In this document: one piece after another, positions 37,976 to 49,030 of the stretch
Layout of the letters: each line of letters opens with the position of its first letter
How positions within the stretch are numbered: position 1 is the first letter of the stretch
Assembly: GCF_037038585.1 (NCBI RefSeq)
Contig: NC_092524.1
Span: forward strand, 70,642,552-70,706,551
Reading direction: 5' to 3'
Source of the DNA: Patagioenas fasciata
Taxonomy: Eukaryota > Chordata > Aves > Columbiformes > Columbidae
Length of the DNA: 64,000 bases
Translations under genes and position numbers: made by a program
The notes under the pieces: generated by a model
What the model was told of the DNA's origin: nothing
Database searches by the model: none
What the model saw: the letters and a program-made list of their open reading frames with translations, nothing else

Positions 37976-38569
37976 TCACAGAATCACAGCATGGGCTGGG
38001 TTGGAAAAGCCCTCAGAGATCATCCAGTCCAACCCTTGGTCCAACTCCAGCCCATTGACCAGATCACGGCACTAAGTGCCATGGCCAGTCTCAGTTTACA
38101 AACCTCTAGGGCTGGTGAGTCCAGCACCTCCCTGGGCAGCCATTCCAATGCTGACCACTCTCTCTGCACAGAATTGCTTTCTCATCTCCAGCCTCAATTT
38201 CCCCTGGCAGAGTTGAAGCCCCTGCCCCCTTGTCCTATTGCTGAGTGCCTGGGAGAAGAGCCCAATCCCCCCTGGCTAGAACTGCCCTTCAGGTCGTTCT
38301 AGAGAGTGCTGAGCTCAGCTCTAAGCCTCCTCTGCTCCAGACTGAACAAGCCCAGCTCCCTCAGCCTCTCCCCATAGGGCTTGTGCTCAAGTCCCTTCCC
38401 CAGTCTTGTTGCTCTTCTCTGGACCCGCTCCAGCACTTCAATCTCTTTCCTGACCTGAGGGGCCCAGAACTGAACACAACACTCCAGGTGTGGCCTCCCC
38501 AATGCAGAGCACAGGGGAAGGATCACTGCCCTTGTTCTGCTGACCACGCTGGTTTGGGTACAGGACAGT
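37976..38569 (-). mobile_element. CR1 LINE, 3' 590 bp with ORF2 remnant
   Basis: Inverted relative to the copy at 16488-17146 and very similar to it over almost the whole length. The 3' tail (TCACAGAATCACAGCATGGG on this strand) is at 37976. The ORF2 remnant reads [19 protein letters not shown] and ends at the same TAG stop as the 16.5-kb copy. Non-functional. Confidence 0.94.
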
Positions 38570-40104
38570 TCATGTGTACTTTGAAATAATTGGCATGAGG
38601 ACTGGTTGTTCACGAATAAAAGTTGCATTCCTGGGACCCTGGGGCTATAGAGTGGACCCGGCTTGCGCCTGTTGCAGCTGGCGATTCTGCACGTCCTGTC
38701 CCCACGCAGATTCATCGGGGGTTTGAAAGCACAAGATTTGAATTTTTGGAGGATCCATGACTTGTGTCTGGTTTTCAGCCGTCCTTGCTGGTCCTGCCTG
38801 TGTGTGCACCCCAGAGTGTCCCCTCTGGGGACCCCAGCTCTGCCCTGTCCCCAGCAATGGCCACCGGGAACCCACTGCGGTTCTTGCAGACCGAGGTTGG
38901 CATCGCCTCGTGTCCTGTGCTGTCTGAAACCTCAGCATCTTGCGAAGGAGCTTATAGGGCTCATACTTCAACAGGAGGTTAATTTTAAGGGAAAACTGCA
39001 AAAAAAAAAGTAATGCGGACAGAATGTTTTTGTTCACATTTTGCACGTTTTTTATACTCTGAGAACTTGAATCTTTGTACTTTCTAGTTTAACCTGGTGC
39101 TTTGATTCGTCTGATGAAAGGTAGATCCAGCAACACCACTTTAAGAATGTTTTGCAAGGGAAAACATCATCCTCTTGTTTGTGTAGGGGGCTTGAGAACA
39201 AAGCAGTTGCAGGCTACTCAGCGTAATAAAGGCCTGTGTAAAATGGACTTTGCTCACTGCTGTCGGAGCTTTATTTAAATTTTCGAAGTGATTGTTTAGC
39301 ATTTAAGTGTATTCCAATAGCTGTCTGTATCGCTGCACGTGAAAATCTAATTTCTGTGACAAATTATTTTCCTATTCATTGCATTGGGTGAAAAGACTCC
39401 CCATTTCTAAAGCTGAACTGTCCCTGTGTTAACAGAACTGCTCACAAAGATGCTGCAGTCGCTACCGGCGTTCGACTCGTGTGCCTACAGGCTGGTTTCC
39501 CGTGCTGCTTGACAGTTATTTCCCGTGGCAGCTCGTGGCTCTTTCTGCTGAGCTTCAGGTGTTTTGCAGCTCCTGTGCCTGCTCTGATGTGCTGGGGCAG
39601 GTTGGTGGTGCTGGGGTTCTGCAGGAACCTTCTGCTGGAGCCCAGGCCCTCAGATGTTGTAGCACCTCAACCAGGACCTGCAGGGGTCGCGTTGATGTTG
39701 TGGGGAGCCTGTTCCACCCTGGGTCTCGTGGAGTTTCTGGTGGCACTTGTGTTTTCCATGCTCTGGTAGGAGCGTGGTGCGATTTCTTCAGGTGGTCCTT
39801 GCGATGGTTTGTTCTGTGGAAATAAACGGAGGGGAGTCCCCAGGACCACGGCAGGAGACCCCCCCGGGTACCATGATTCTGGGTGTCCCTTCACTAAGAG
39901 TCGGTAGGTGGCCTGGGGACCGTGTCCCCAAGCAGGGTACAGCTGGGAGGGCTTGGCGTGTCCTCGCCTCGGGAAACACGTGCATGGGGTGCACGGGGGT
40001 GCGCTCGGGGCTGGTGCCCGTCTCCTTCGTGCCTCTTGCACCGTGCACTTGGCTGCTGCGCTTCGTGGGCTTCTTCTGGTCCCTGCCCTTTGGCTGCTGC
40101 AGCC
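38570..40104. other. Unique noncoding DNA
   Basis: Contains an AT-rich, repeat-free stretch at 39230-39410 and GC-rich DNA at 39480-40100. Several overlapping open frames on both strands in the GC-rich part have no recognisable domain. Confidence 0.45.
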
Positions 40105-40456
40105 TGTGGACGGGTTTCCGTTAGACGGAGGTTTGTTATTGAACCAGCCAGGCCCAAAGGAATTTCAAGGCCACCTCAGAAAGCTGAAAACAGGACCTGC
40201 CGTGGGAGGGAGGCAGTTCTACAGTAACCAGACCTCAACATGGCATAAATCAACGGACCTATTAGCAGAGAGACTCCAGCGCGTGGTCAGCTCGTGAACA
40301 TAGACGATATCCAATTAGTGAATGCATGCTTGGAGCGTGGACGCATGATCGGAGAATAGTTGCATATATAAGGAGGCTTGTTTCTGTAATAAATGGCTCT
40401 AGCGTGATTCACATTGAATCGGCGTGCAGGGTCCTTTATTTGCTCCAACAGCAGCT
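40099..40456 (+). repeat. Target site duplication flanking the solo LTR
   Basis: GCAGCC at 40099-40104 and GCAGCT at 40451-40456 bracket the TG...CA element. The 6-bp length (five bases matching) is what alpharetrovirus-like/ERVK integrases produce in birds. Confidence 0.7.
40105..40450 (+). mobile_element. Solo LTR, avian ERVK/alpharetrovirus-like
   Basis: A 346-bp element that begins TGTGGACGGG and ends GCTCCAACA. It carries a TATA-like box (GCATATATAAGG, about 40361-40373) and an AATAAA signal at 40388-40393, followed by a short R/U5-like end (GATTCACATTGAATCGGCG). This order of signals and the spacing of TATA to polyadenylation signal are those of avian endogenous retrovirus LTRs with a short R region. 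No gag, pol or env lies on either side, so it is a solo LTR left by LTR-LTR recombination. It could act as a promoter or polyadenylation site in the + direction, which is inference. Confidence 0.85.
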
Positions 40457-42757
40457 TTACACAAAAGATTGTGCTCTGAGCTGGTGGTGAGCGGGGAAAA
40501 TAAAAAACAACAACAACAAAAAACCAACCACAAAAACCTCACACTTTTAAGAAAACAGAATCCGGCTCTGCCTTCAAAGTGCAAATAAAAGAGGTGAACC
40601 TGCTTAGGGAAAAGTCAAACTGTGTGAATGATGTGTAGCAAAGGGCGCAGGCGTGAGTGTGCTGCTGGGCACAGGCTGCTGCTTCTGCTGCTGTTCAAAG
40701 CTCTCCGGGTTGCTGCAGAAAACTCACCCAGCAAAGCCCGTTTGCTGCTGGGAGGTGAGCTGGGATGGCTCAGTTGGCATTAGAGCCAGAGCAGGGCGGG
40801 GGAATAAATGGGAAAAAACAAAAGGAGGAAAACAACCGAAATAAAAGGAAAGTCGGTTCGAGGAAGGTGGGGGGGAAGAAAAAAGAAGTAGTGTAATAGT
40901 TTTTGAAAAAGCGCCTGATGTGGCCTCACCTGCGCCAGAGCGGTTTGCTGGGCGAGCGCAGGGGCGGCTGCCGGGTCGGTAATGCTGCATCGCTCTGCCT
41001 CGTGCGGTTTGTTGGTCCCCAGGGAGCTCCAGGGAGCGAGACAGGGCACAGGGATGTTTCCCGGGCCAGGCAGGTGCTGCGGCTGTGTCACTTGGGAGTC
41101 TTCAAGCAGCACAGCCTGCTTTCTGCCTCGGGACACTTCTCATTTACCGGGGTTTGCGCCAAAATGTGGGACGTGAGGTCGGGTTCAGGGCTGCTCGTGG
41201 AGGCAGCGCTGACCCATGGACTGGTTAATGGTGCTGGGGGTGGTTGGAACTGCATCCTGTACACGATGTCATTGTTCATATGTTGGCTGACATGATTTAG
41301 TTGGTGTTCAAAGCTGGGTATTAATAATTATATGGCAGGGGTGTGTGGCAATGCCACCGGGGGCACCGGCAGGAGCGGGTGCCGAGGGTGAGGACAGGCC
41401 AAGGTCGAGCTGCACGTCCCCCAGATGACGTCGGCGATGGGGAGAGGTGACAGCAGAACAGCTCTGGGGCTGAGTGTCTTCAGGGACTGTAATGCATATG
41501 GATGTCGCTTGCTTGAGGGATGGATATGTAGATTTAAGCCATGATCTAGACCTTCAGTGACCTCTGCTCATCTTCCTTTCATGCCCTCGGGAGCTCGAGG
41601 TGCATCTTCTCCAGCCCCTGAAACCCGCTCCTTGCTCCTCCCCACCATCTCCTCTCCCAGCGGGCTGATGCTGTGAATATTTCTTTGTGGTCCCCCTGTT
41701 CCCACTGCCATTTAACCTCCTCTCACCCGTGTCCCAGCAGCAGCTCCACAAGCACAGGCCGGTCATGGTCACAGCCGGAGCCGCTGTCCCGGGTGGGTGC
41801 CTGGTTTGGGACGGGGGCCGGAGCAATGATTTCCTGGTTCTGATGGATGCTCAGAGCAAGTTACCGAGACCCGTATTTCCAGAAACCTTCTGGATTTGTG
41901 TCTTTGTATTTGGAAAAGCCCAGAAGAGCTCTCTTGGCTCCACCTTCACCGCTTTTCTCGTGGCGCTGCTTGCCCTCGGTGTTCGCAGCAATACCCGGGT
42001 ACCCGGGTGCACAGGAGGGGTGGGGTCAGACCCTGAGCTCCTAACCCCCACACTATGGATGGCGTGGAAACTTTGGACCTTCGTGTGTGAAGCTCTGCTT
42101 TCTGATCTCTATAATGGTACAATAATGGTTTTCATTTCTTTACCTCTTCTAATGCAAAATCCTGCCTGATTCTCCAAGCATCAGTAATATTGAAATGCTT
42201 TTTCACGATAACAGCTGCCTTAATCACTGTGCTCTGATCATCTTCAGTAACCTACAGGAGGAAAATGGGCTCTCTAGCACATGGAAAGGTTAAGAAATTA
42301 TGCTTGGTCACCTTTGTGAAGCAATTTGAGTTCTGTATATGAAATAATAAGTACTAGATGAGAACTATGCATTATTAGCCATCTCTTATCTCCAATTGAC
42401 CTTTCCCAGTCACTTTAACACCCAGTCAAAAGAAACGAGGACTCACATTTTACGCTAACTCGGCAACGTGCCTGTAGCGTCTATTAGGATGTCCCAGAAG
42501 TGCCCGTTACCCCATCACACAGACCATTACGGGCCACTTTGGAGAGCTGGGATGAAACCAGGGTAGAACCATGCTGGGCTGTAGCTGATCATTCTGTGAT
42601 TCTGTGATCAGTGGTGTCAGATCGCAGAGACGCCAGGAGAGCGAAAGGCCCACCGTACCGCAGCGGCCCTCGGCCGTGTGCTGGCGAGCCTGAAGAGAGG
42701 TGTTTGGGGCTTGAAGGGCTGTGTTGGCTGAGTGGCCGCTGGCCCCTGTGCAGCCCT
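40451..42757. other. Unique noncoding DNA
   Basis: Mixed composition with an A-rich stretch at 40495-40540 and purine-rich DNA at 40800-40900. A double octamer CATTCTGTGATTCTGTGAT at 42587-42605 may be the tail of a very short or decayed CR1, but no CR1 body is recognisable upstream. Confidence 0.45.
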
Positions 42758-42817
42758 GGTGTGCTGTGACACGGTGCTGTGCTGTGACACGGTGCTGTGC
42801 TGTGACACGGCGCTGTG
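42758..42817. repeat. 18-bp minisatellite, about 3 copies
   Basis: The GTGACACGG block recurs at 42766, 42784 and 42802 with TGCTGTGCT between. The period is a multiple of three, so it stays open in the minus-strand frame 42507-43205, which has no other sign of being a gene. Confidence 0.93.
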
Positions 42818-45089
42818 CTGCGGCATCGCTGTCGTCTCCCGTGCTCCCCTCCTGGGACGCTGAGCTTTGCGACTCTCCCGGCACTGCAGCATCGTCTTGT
42901 TCCTCCGGTAGGGACGTGCCAGCCTGAAGTGACAAGCGGTGGGACAGGGGCTGCAAGGCGGTCGGGGCAGGGCAGTGTCCCGCTGCAGGTCTGACCCATC
43001 CTCCTCTTCTCCCATCCACGGACCTCGCTGCGCTGAAAAAGGTCCTTTCTTTATTTTCCATCAGGGTCAATTCTCCGCCGTGTGAAGCTGGGGGAAGCAA
43101 GCGGCCATAAATCACAGCCCCCCCAAGCTGCCCGCTCGTGTCCCAGCGCTGCGGTAGCTCCTGGGCCCGCGCTGACCTTTCCCAAAGGCCAACTTGCTGC
43201 GACATTTCTAGATGGAAACAAAAGTCACTAAAGTTTCCTCTCTCTCCAGCCTTCTTATCGCATCAAACTATAGGGCAGTAATTGTTATTGAATAATGAGT
43301 AATTCGACTTTAAATCATTTTGTTCCATTTTATGTTCGCGTCAGTTCCTATCTTGATTAGCATTCAATGCACACTTAAAACACAGAATCTGCAACAGGAT
43401 TAATTCCCTTAAACTGAGCGTTAGAAATAAAAAAAATCAACTGTACTATTTCTTGGAATAAAAATGAAAAGGAGATGAGTGGAGAGGGGCAGCTGGTCCA
43501 GGGCTGCTCCCACCCTGATGGACGTAGCACAGGGAGGTTTTGGGAAGAGGGGGGGTCTGGACTCAATGGGGGTGTGTTTGCATGGCACGGTGCTATGTAT
43601 AGCACATGGTGCTGCACAGAGAAAGAGGAGCTGTATGGGATAGCCATAGGATAATCTTGCTTGTGTTTCCTCTTCCGCCATGCCTGGTGTGCCACCCCTT
43701 CTTGTTGCGTTGTTGGTCTTTCAGTCAAAGCAAGCTGAATTTGTTGCAAACACACAGATGTGACGAGGTTGTCCTGGTTCCCAGCCAGGGCTTGATGAAC
43801 AAATCTCATCACCAGTGCTGGTAGAAGTGCCCGTGGGATGGGCTTGCTCTTGGGATCGTCTGAGAGATGGGTGCAAGGAGACCTGGATTGGACACCTCTC
43901 TTACTGTGGGTTTAAGTGGTTCTTCTTCTAATTTCCATCAGTCTTCTCTTTTCTTTGAATAAGACTTGTTCTAATGAGCTTTCATGCTGCATGCTTTTGG
44001 GGAAAGTTTCACTTATGTGTCATTCTGGGGAAAAAAGTCGTCATAAAATGTTGATGTACAGGGAGGAAAGGGAGAGGTGGAGGCACTGGACTGTGGTGGG
44101 AAAACCTCTGGGAAGATAGCTGGAAAAGTAAAGGAGAAAAGCTGGAGGCCACCGGAGTTAACTGGTTCTGATGTGCTTTACCCAAAGGGACGTATCCATT
44201 CCTCTAAACAGATGGAGAACTGTGTAGGGGAGACTCTTTCTGCAGCGGGCAGGGATGTTCAGCCCTCTTCTCTTGTCTTCTGGGGGTCTCTAGTCTAATT
44301 TAATCTTTCACCCTGAAAAATCTCATCCTGCCTGCATGTAGCAGTATGCTGGCTGCCCTCCACAATGGGACGTGGAGGTGCTTCTGGTATATAAGGAGTA
44401 ATTTAAAACATTGAGTTGAAGCAAAGAGTTTTTTCCTGTCCATGAGATTTACAGCCGTCTCCCCTCCTTTTGGTGGCCAGGAGGCATTCTCCAGCAAGAA
44501 TGCATCTTCCTCTGCTGGTCCATGCGCGAGAGGCAGGATACAAACCTTCTGTCAGTTGAACTATATACAGCTTACATTATAGCTGGCTCTTGAGTAAGGC
44601 CAGATGTGACAGAGTCAACTGCTTTGGGCACCCAGGCATCCGGCTCTTCCTCGCAGGCAAACTCTAACAGCTGCATTTGCACATCCGGGTGGCAAAATGT
44701 CCAACAGATGCTTGTGACTTGCCAGGTTATTTTGGGATTTTGGACATTTATAGACTGAGCTCTGTCTTGTAGGAAGGAAAAGAGCCACAGTGCTGTGTAT
44801 CCAAGGCTGAGTATCCAAGTGAAGATGATACCTGGCTGATAGCAGGCAATCTGCACAGAGGGTGACGCATTGACGGCTCAAAAAGGGCTTCGATCTGCTG
44901 CCGCGGCGGTTTGACGTGTTCTGACCCCCTCTCACCCTTGGAAAAGACAGAGTGACAGCCATGCTGCTTGCTTATCTCTTTCGCTTTGCCTTTCACTCAG
45001 TATTCTCTCATGACATGAGACTCCATAGCCCTGCCTGGACTGGCCCCAAATTCTAGGGTTTCTTCTAATCTATAATGTTTCTTTTGTGG
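42818..45089. other. Unique noncoding DNA
   Basis: No gene, RNA or mobile element is recognised. AT-rich around 43200-43450. Confidence 0.5.
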
Positions 45090-45540
45090 CACAAATAGTA
45101 TTTATTTGAAAAAGGAATGGCTCCATTTATTGCAGCTCTCCTGGTAGGCATCCCACTCAGTATCCCATAAATAAGTGGGAGTTAAAATCCCATCGCAATC
45201 TGCCCGTGCTGGGAACTGGCCTTCTGGCTATGTTATACTCCAGGTGGAATTGCTAGAAAAAGCTGGCAATTTACCATTACTATCCTAATTAAATATTTAA
45301 TCAGATTAATCAATGTAAATTCATCAGTCATTGTGCTTCACAGACTGAGACGTGGTGCCATGGCTTCCTCGTCCATTCGTAATGTGCTTTGGAGCACCTG
45401 ATTTATTTATCTGCAACATCTCCCCTCTCATAGCTGAGTTGCTACAGCTGGACTACGAAATCTGTTGCTTATTGATCAGCTCCAGGGGAAAGCATTTTCA
45501 AGAGCTGGCTGGAGGCAGCCGGTGTGTGATTAGACTGTAA
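45090..45540. promoter_or_regulatory. Candidate conserved noncoding element
   Basis: Repeat-free and AT-rich with clustered homeodomain cores: CCTAATTAAATATTTAATC and AGATTAATCAATG around 45283-45317, and TGATTAGACTGTAATCA around 45526-45542. It has sharp edges: GC-rich DNA starts right after it. This is a typical texture for a developmental enhancer. No conservation data could be consulted. Confidence 0.3.
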
Positions 45541-47839
45541 TCAAGGGTGCTTCAGATGATAGTTTTTATCAAGTCCTATGTTGGCTGCTCTGAGCAGCCC
45601 TGGCCGTGCGAGCTGTCTGCCCCTGCTCCCGCGTGTCCCCTCCGCACGTCCAGCCGCGGAGCAGGACAAGGCTGGGGGATCCCCTGAGCATCAGGGGCAG
45701 CTGCAGGAGAACACCCTCATCTTTTATCAATGTTGATCCATTTTCAGACCTTTCTCGCAGCAAAAACTTGCTGTGTGAGAGCCGCTGGGCGACCTGCTGC
45801 AGCATCCCCGGGCTGCTGGTGGTGTTCCCACCCGGGTACACCATCCGTACCCGAGGGTCTGTAGAGGTGTAAGTATGAATAAAACAGACGAACTGGAGAG
45901 GAAAGCATTTTTGCTGCCTCCTTTTTAAAAGCAAACCCTGAATCCACAGAAAAGTGGGGCTTTTTGTTGTTTTTCCCCACTTCCCGCAGCCCGTGTGTTT
46001 GGAGCAGGGCTGGCGATGGCACGGCGCAGCACGGCGATGCGCAGCTCTTCCTGCCAGGGCAAACGCTCAGTGTGGTGAGCTGTACCGTTGCTCTGCAGCG
46101 CTAAAGCAAGTGCTGAATTAACCATGGAATGAAAGGGTGACTTATGGGGACACCCCTTCCAACACCAGATCAGTGTCTCCGGTTTCCCGTGCCTTGCCCG
46201 CAGCGTTGCCCTCTGCGAGGACTGGGGATCTAGCGTCGTACCAAATCTGTGCACCAGGATCAAATCCTTCTGGAAACAGTTGGACACAGCAGGATTTTGG
46301 TTTTCTTTTGGCAGCGCTGCCCTGCAGTGCCGCACGCAGGGAGCAGTTTGCCAGGTCTCTGGGGACGGCAAAGCGGTCCCTGGTTTACTGTGCCCATCTG
46401 TCCTTGCATCCCCATCTCCTGGGCTGTTGTTGGGAACGGTACCTGGTTCCTTCAGCCCTGCTGGCCTCTCTTCGCAGGCTGCTGCTTATAGAAGTTCTGT
46501 AAGATGTCCATTAACTGCTTACGTTAGTCCTACAGCCAGCCCAAGCCTTGTCTTGGCTTTTTGTGATTTTATTTATCTATTATTATATTTGGCATCCCTC
46601 GCAGCGGTGGCCCAGGCTGTGGTCCCCTGTGCTGGGGGGGGCTCTGTGCCTGTTGCCCAGTGCCCCAAACCCCTCCTGCCCCCCAGGCACCCCCACCTGC
46701 CCCCCAGTGCTGCTGTTCCCAAGGCTTGTTCTTTATGTGCACGATTGATTTCCCTGGCCAGTTTTACTGTGGGTAAGCATATGCAGTATACAACTCCAGC
46801 CACCGCTTACTTGGCAACTAGTAATTTGAAGTTTTACTGTACATTATATTACAGCCTACAAAGTCGTCGTCTTCCTCTGGTTGATCTGAAATGCACTTAA
46901 ATCATGGCTGAATGAACATATTTTTCAAAGATAAGCCCAGAGCAAATGAATTGGATTTATTTTTAATGCTGACTTGTTTCTAATGCCCGGTGACACATGA
47001 ACAAACGATTGCCATCAGTTGTCCTCTTTCTCTGTAGGATATTGCTTTGGGCAGGATAATATCAGTGCATTTAGTATTATAAATCATCCCTCTGGCTTGA
47101 TATTTCTTCTTTAAGGAAGAGGCTTAGATTCAGCCTCCAGAAGATAGATCAAACCTTGCTTATTGTCCTGGTCCTGCTGGAATCAACAGCAAAATTCATG
47201 AGATTTGACTGATTCGGGGACACCAGGACGTGGATGCTGCTCCATTGACTGACCCTGTGTGAGGACAGGGAGGGGACACTGATGGGTCCGAGTGTCCCCA
47301 GAGCCCCCCTGGCTCTCCAGCCTATCTGGAACCAGAGCTCAGGGCTTAGGCACGGTCTGTTTGGTCCTGGGTGTAAAAGCTGTCCTGTACTTCTGCTCAT
47401 GCCCCATGGCTTGTCCAGCCCACTGCACCCCTGGGCAGCTGGGGGACAGTGACAAGGCTCTGAGGCCATTTCCAACGTGCAGAGGCACCACAGCTTTTAC
47501 AGTGGCCTAAGGATGTTTGCTGCCTTACTTTTGCATTCCTTTCCTAGCTTTTTAAAATACTGCTTCGGCTTTTGTGATTTTCTGCTAAGCACAGAGCTGG
47601 TATTTTCGCAGAGCTCTCTTATACCACAGAGTATCTGCCAGGGAAGATGGCAGCTCCTTTGGGAAGGAAAGCGTTTTGCTAGACTCACACGTGTGAGCCG
47701 TGAAAAGAACATTCCCTTGTGCTACTGGAAATGGTGAACAAACTAGATTAAAATACACCGAAAGCACAAAAAGGTTCCCAGGAGCGCATCTCCAGGCACA
47801 ACAAAAGCATCAGCATGCTCAAGGACGGTGATCCTGTGA
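45541..47839. other. Unique noncoding DNA
   Basis: GC-rich at 45590-45860, 46000-46500 and 46610-46740 (with a run of eight G at 46633-46640). AT-rich, enhancer-like around 46900-47110. No exon is recognised. Confidence 0.45.
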
Positions 47840-48095
47840 TCCTGGCCACGCTGCAGTTCTCCTGCGCTGCAGCAGCATCCCTACCGCGAGCTCACTGTGT
47901 TCAGGTAACGTCACCTTTGGAAAGCGGTAAAGAGCCCCGAGCGCGGCAGCAGCACGCGGGTGAGGTGGGGTATAAGGGCATTAACGTGCGCTCTCAGCGT
48001 GTCCTGAGCCTGCGGCCCCGGCGCGGCGATGGAGAGCCCAGCGCGGGCAGCAGCTCCCGGGGGTTCTGCAGCCACGGCCGAGGTATCGAACCCAC
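47840..48095. promoter_or_regulatory. CpG-rich patch, possible small promoter or enhancer
   Basis: CpG dinucleotides cluster here (for example CCCGAGCGCGGCAGCAGCAC and CCGGCGCGGCGATGG), unlike the flanks. A splice-donor-like CAG|GTAACG lies at 47904/47905. No TATA box or clear transcript structure is visible. It may be a weak or noncoding promoter, or just a GC-rich fluctuation. Confidence 0.2.
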
Positions 48096-48539
48096 CGCTT
48101 ACAGTCTGTCTTCCTTTAGGTTTTAATCCCTTTTCTTCCAGCAGAGCGCCTGTTTTTCGACATTTAGGCACGTTGTGCCATATGTTGTTTTTCACGGGGT
48201 AATGATGTGAGGCACCTTAACGATGAAACTCTGGCAACCTTCCCGAGAGGTAAAGCAATAGAAACTTCTTGCTGCTGGCGGTCTTTGCAAACTCACCGGG
48301 TGACGCGAGGAGCCCTGGGTTCAGTTCAATGGAATGGGGCCGCCACGTGAAATGCCGCTCAGGTGTGACGTGCCCTGGAGCCGTGGCACACACATTTGTC
48401 ACTTAATTGCAGACGACAAGTCTGGAGGGGACGCGGTTCCATGGGGACGCTGACCCTGTTTCCATCTGTGCGTCCAGAGACCCCCACGCCGGGCGCTGGC
48501 GCAGACCTGACCCCCCAGCACCCTCCCCAGCGCTGCCAG
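48096..48539. other. Unique noncoding DNA
   Basis: Nothing recognised. Confidence 0.5.
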
Positions 48540-49030
48540 AGCCTGTTTGCTTTTCTATATATCACTGTAACGGTATTAAATGGCTTTTTAAATACCCTTC
48601 AGAATATATGCTAGAGACCTAAACAGCTATTAATAGAGAGCATTTTAAATCTCTCTAGTATTGTTTATGGCAGCCTCTTGTGAATTTGCAATGAAACGAT
48701 AACTCTGCTGGGGAAATCAATTATGCCAAGCAGTTTGTTACATCATTTTTCAGTGTATTAATTTTAATTTCAACAGAGAAAATGACACAGTGAATCCATC
48801 TATCATTTTGGAATGAGGTGGTGTACAATGGCCTCTTGGGACTATTCCAGTTCTGCAGTCGCTGCTATCAATAAAGGGGAAGGAGAAATTTGGGGTAATT
48901 TCCATATATGATAAATTATTATAAATTGGAGTGAACCAATGAGTGCAATTATCACAGCCCAGGTTTGTTCTCCGTGCTGCAGATAAGCATCCATTGGCTT
49001 GAACTGAACGCGTAAACGCAGATAACGATT
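48540..49030. promoter_or_regulatory. Candidate conserved noncoding element
   Basis: About 490 bp of repeat-free, AT-rich DNA with GATA/TAAT-type cores (CAGCTATTAATAGAGAGC, ATCAATTATGCCAAG, GTGTATTAATTTTAATTT, AACCAATGAGTGCAATTATC). GC-rich DNA lies on the left side. It resembles a vertebrate developmental enhancer. This is inferred from texture only. Confidence 0.28.

Noticed and set aside
42587-42605. Double ATTCTGTG octamer considered as a CR1 insertion
   Set aside because: Only the tail is visible. Without any 3' UTR match it cannot be called a CR1 copy with confidence.
42507-43205. 232-codon minus-strand frame
   Set aside because: Contains the 18-bp minisatellite and a CR1-like tail (TESQND). 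No coherent domain.
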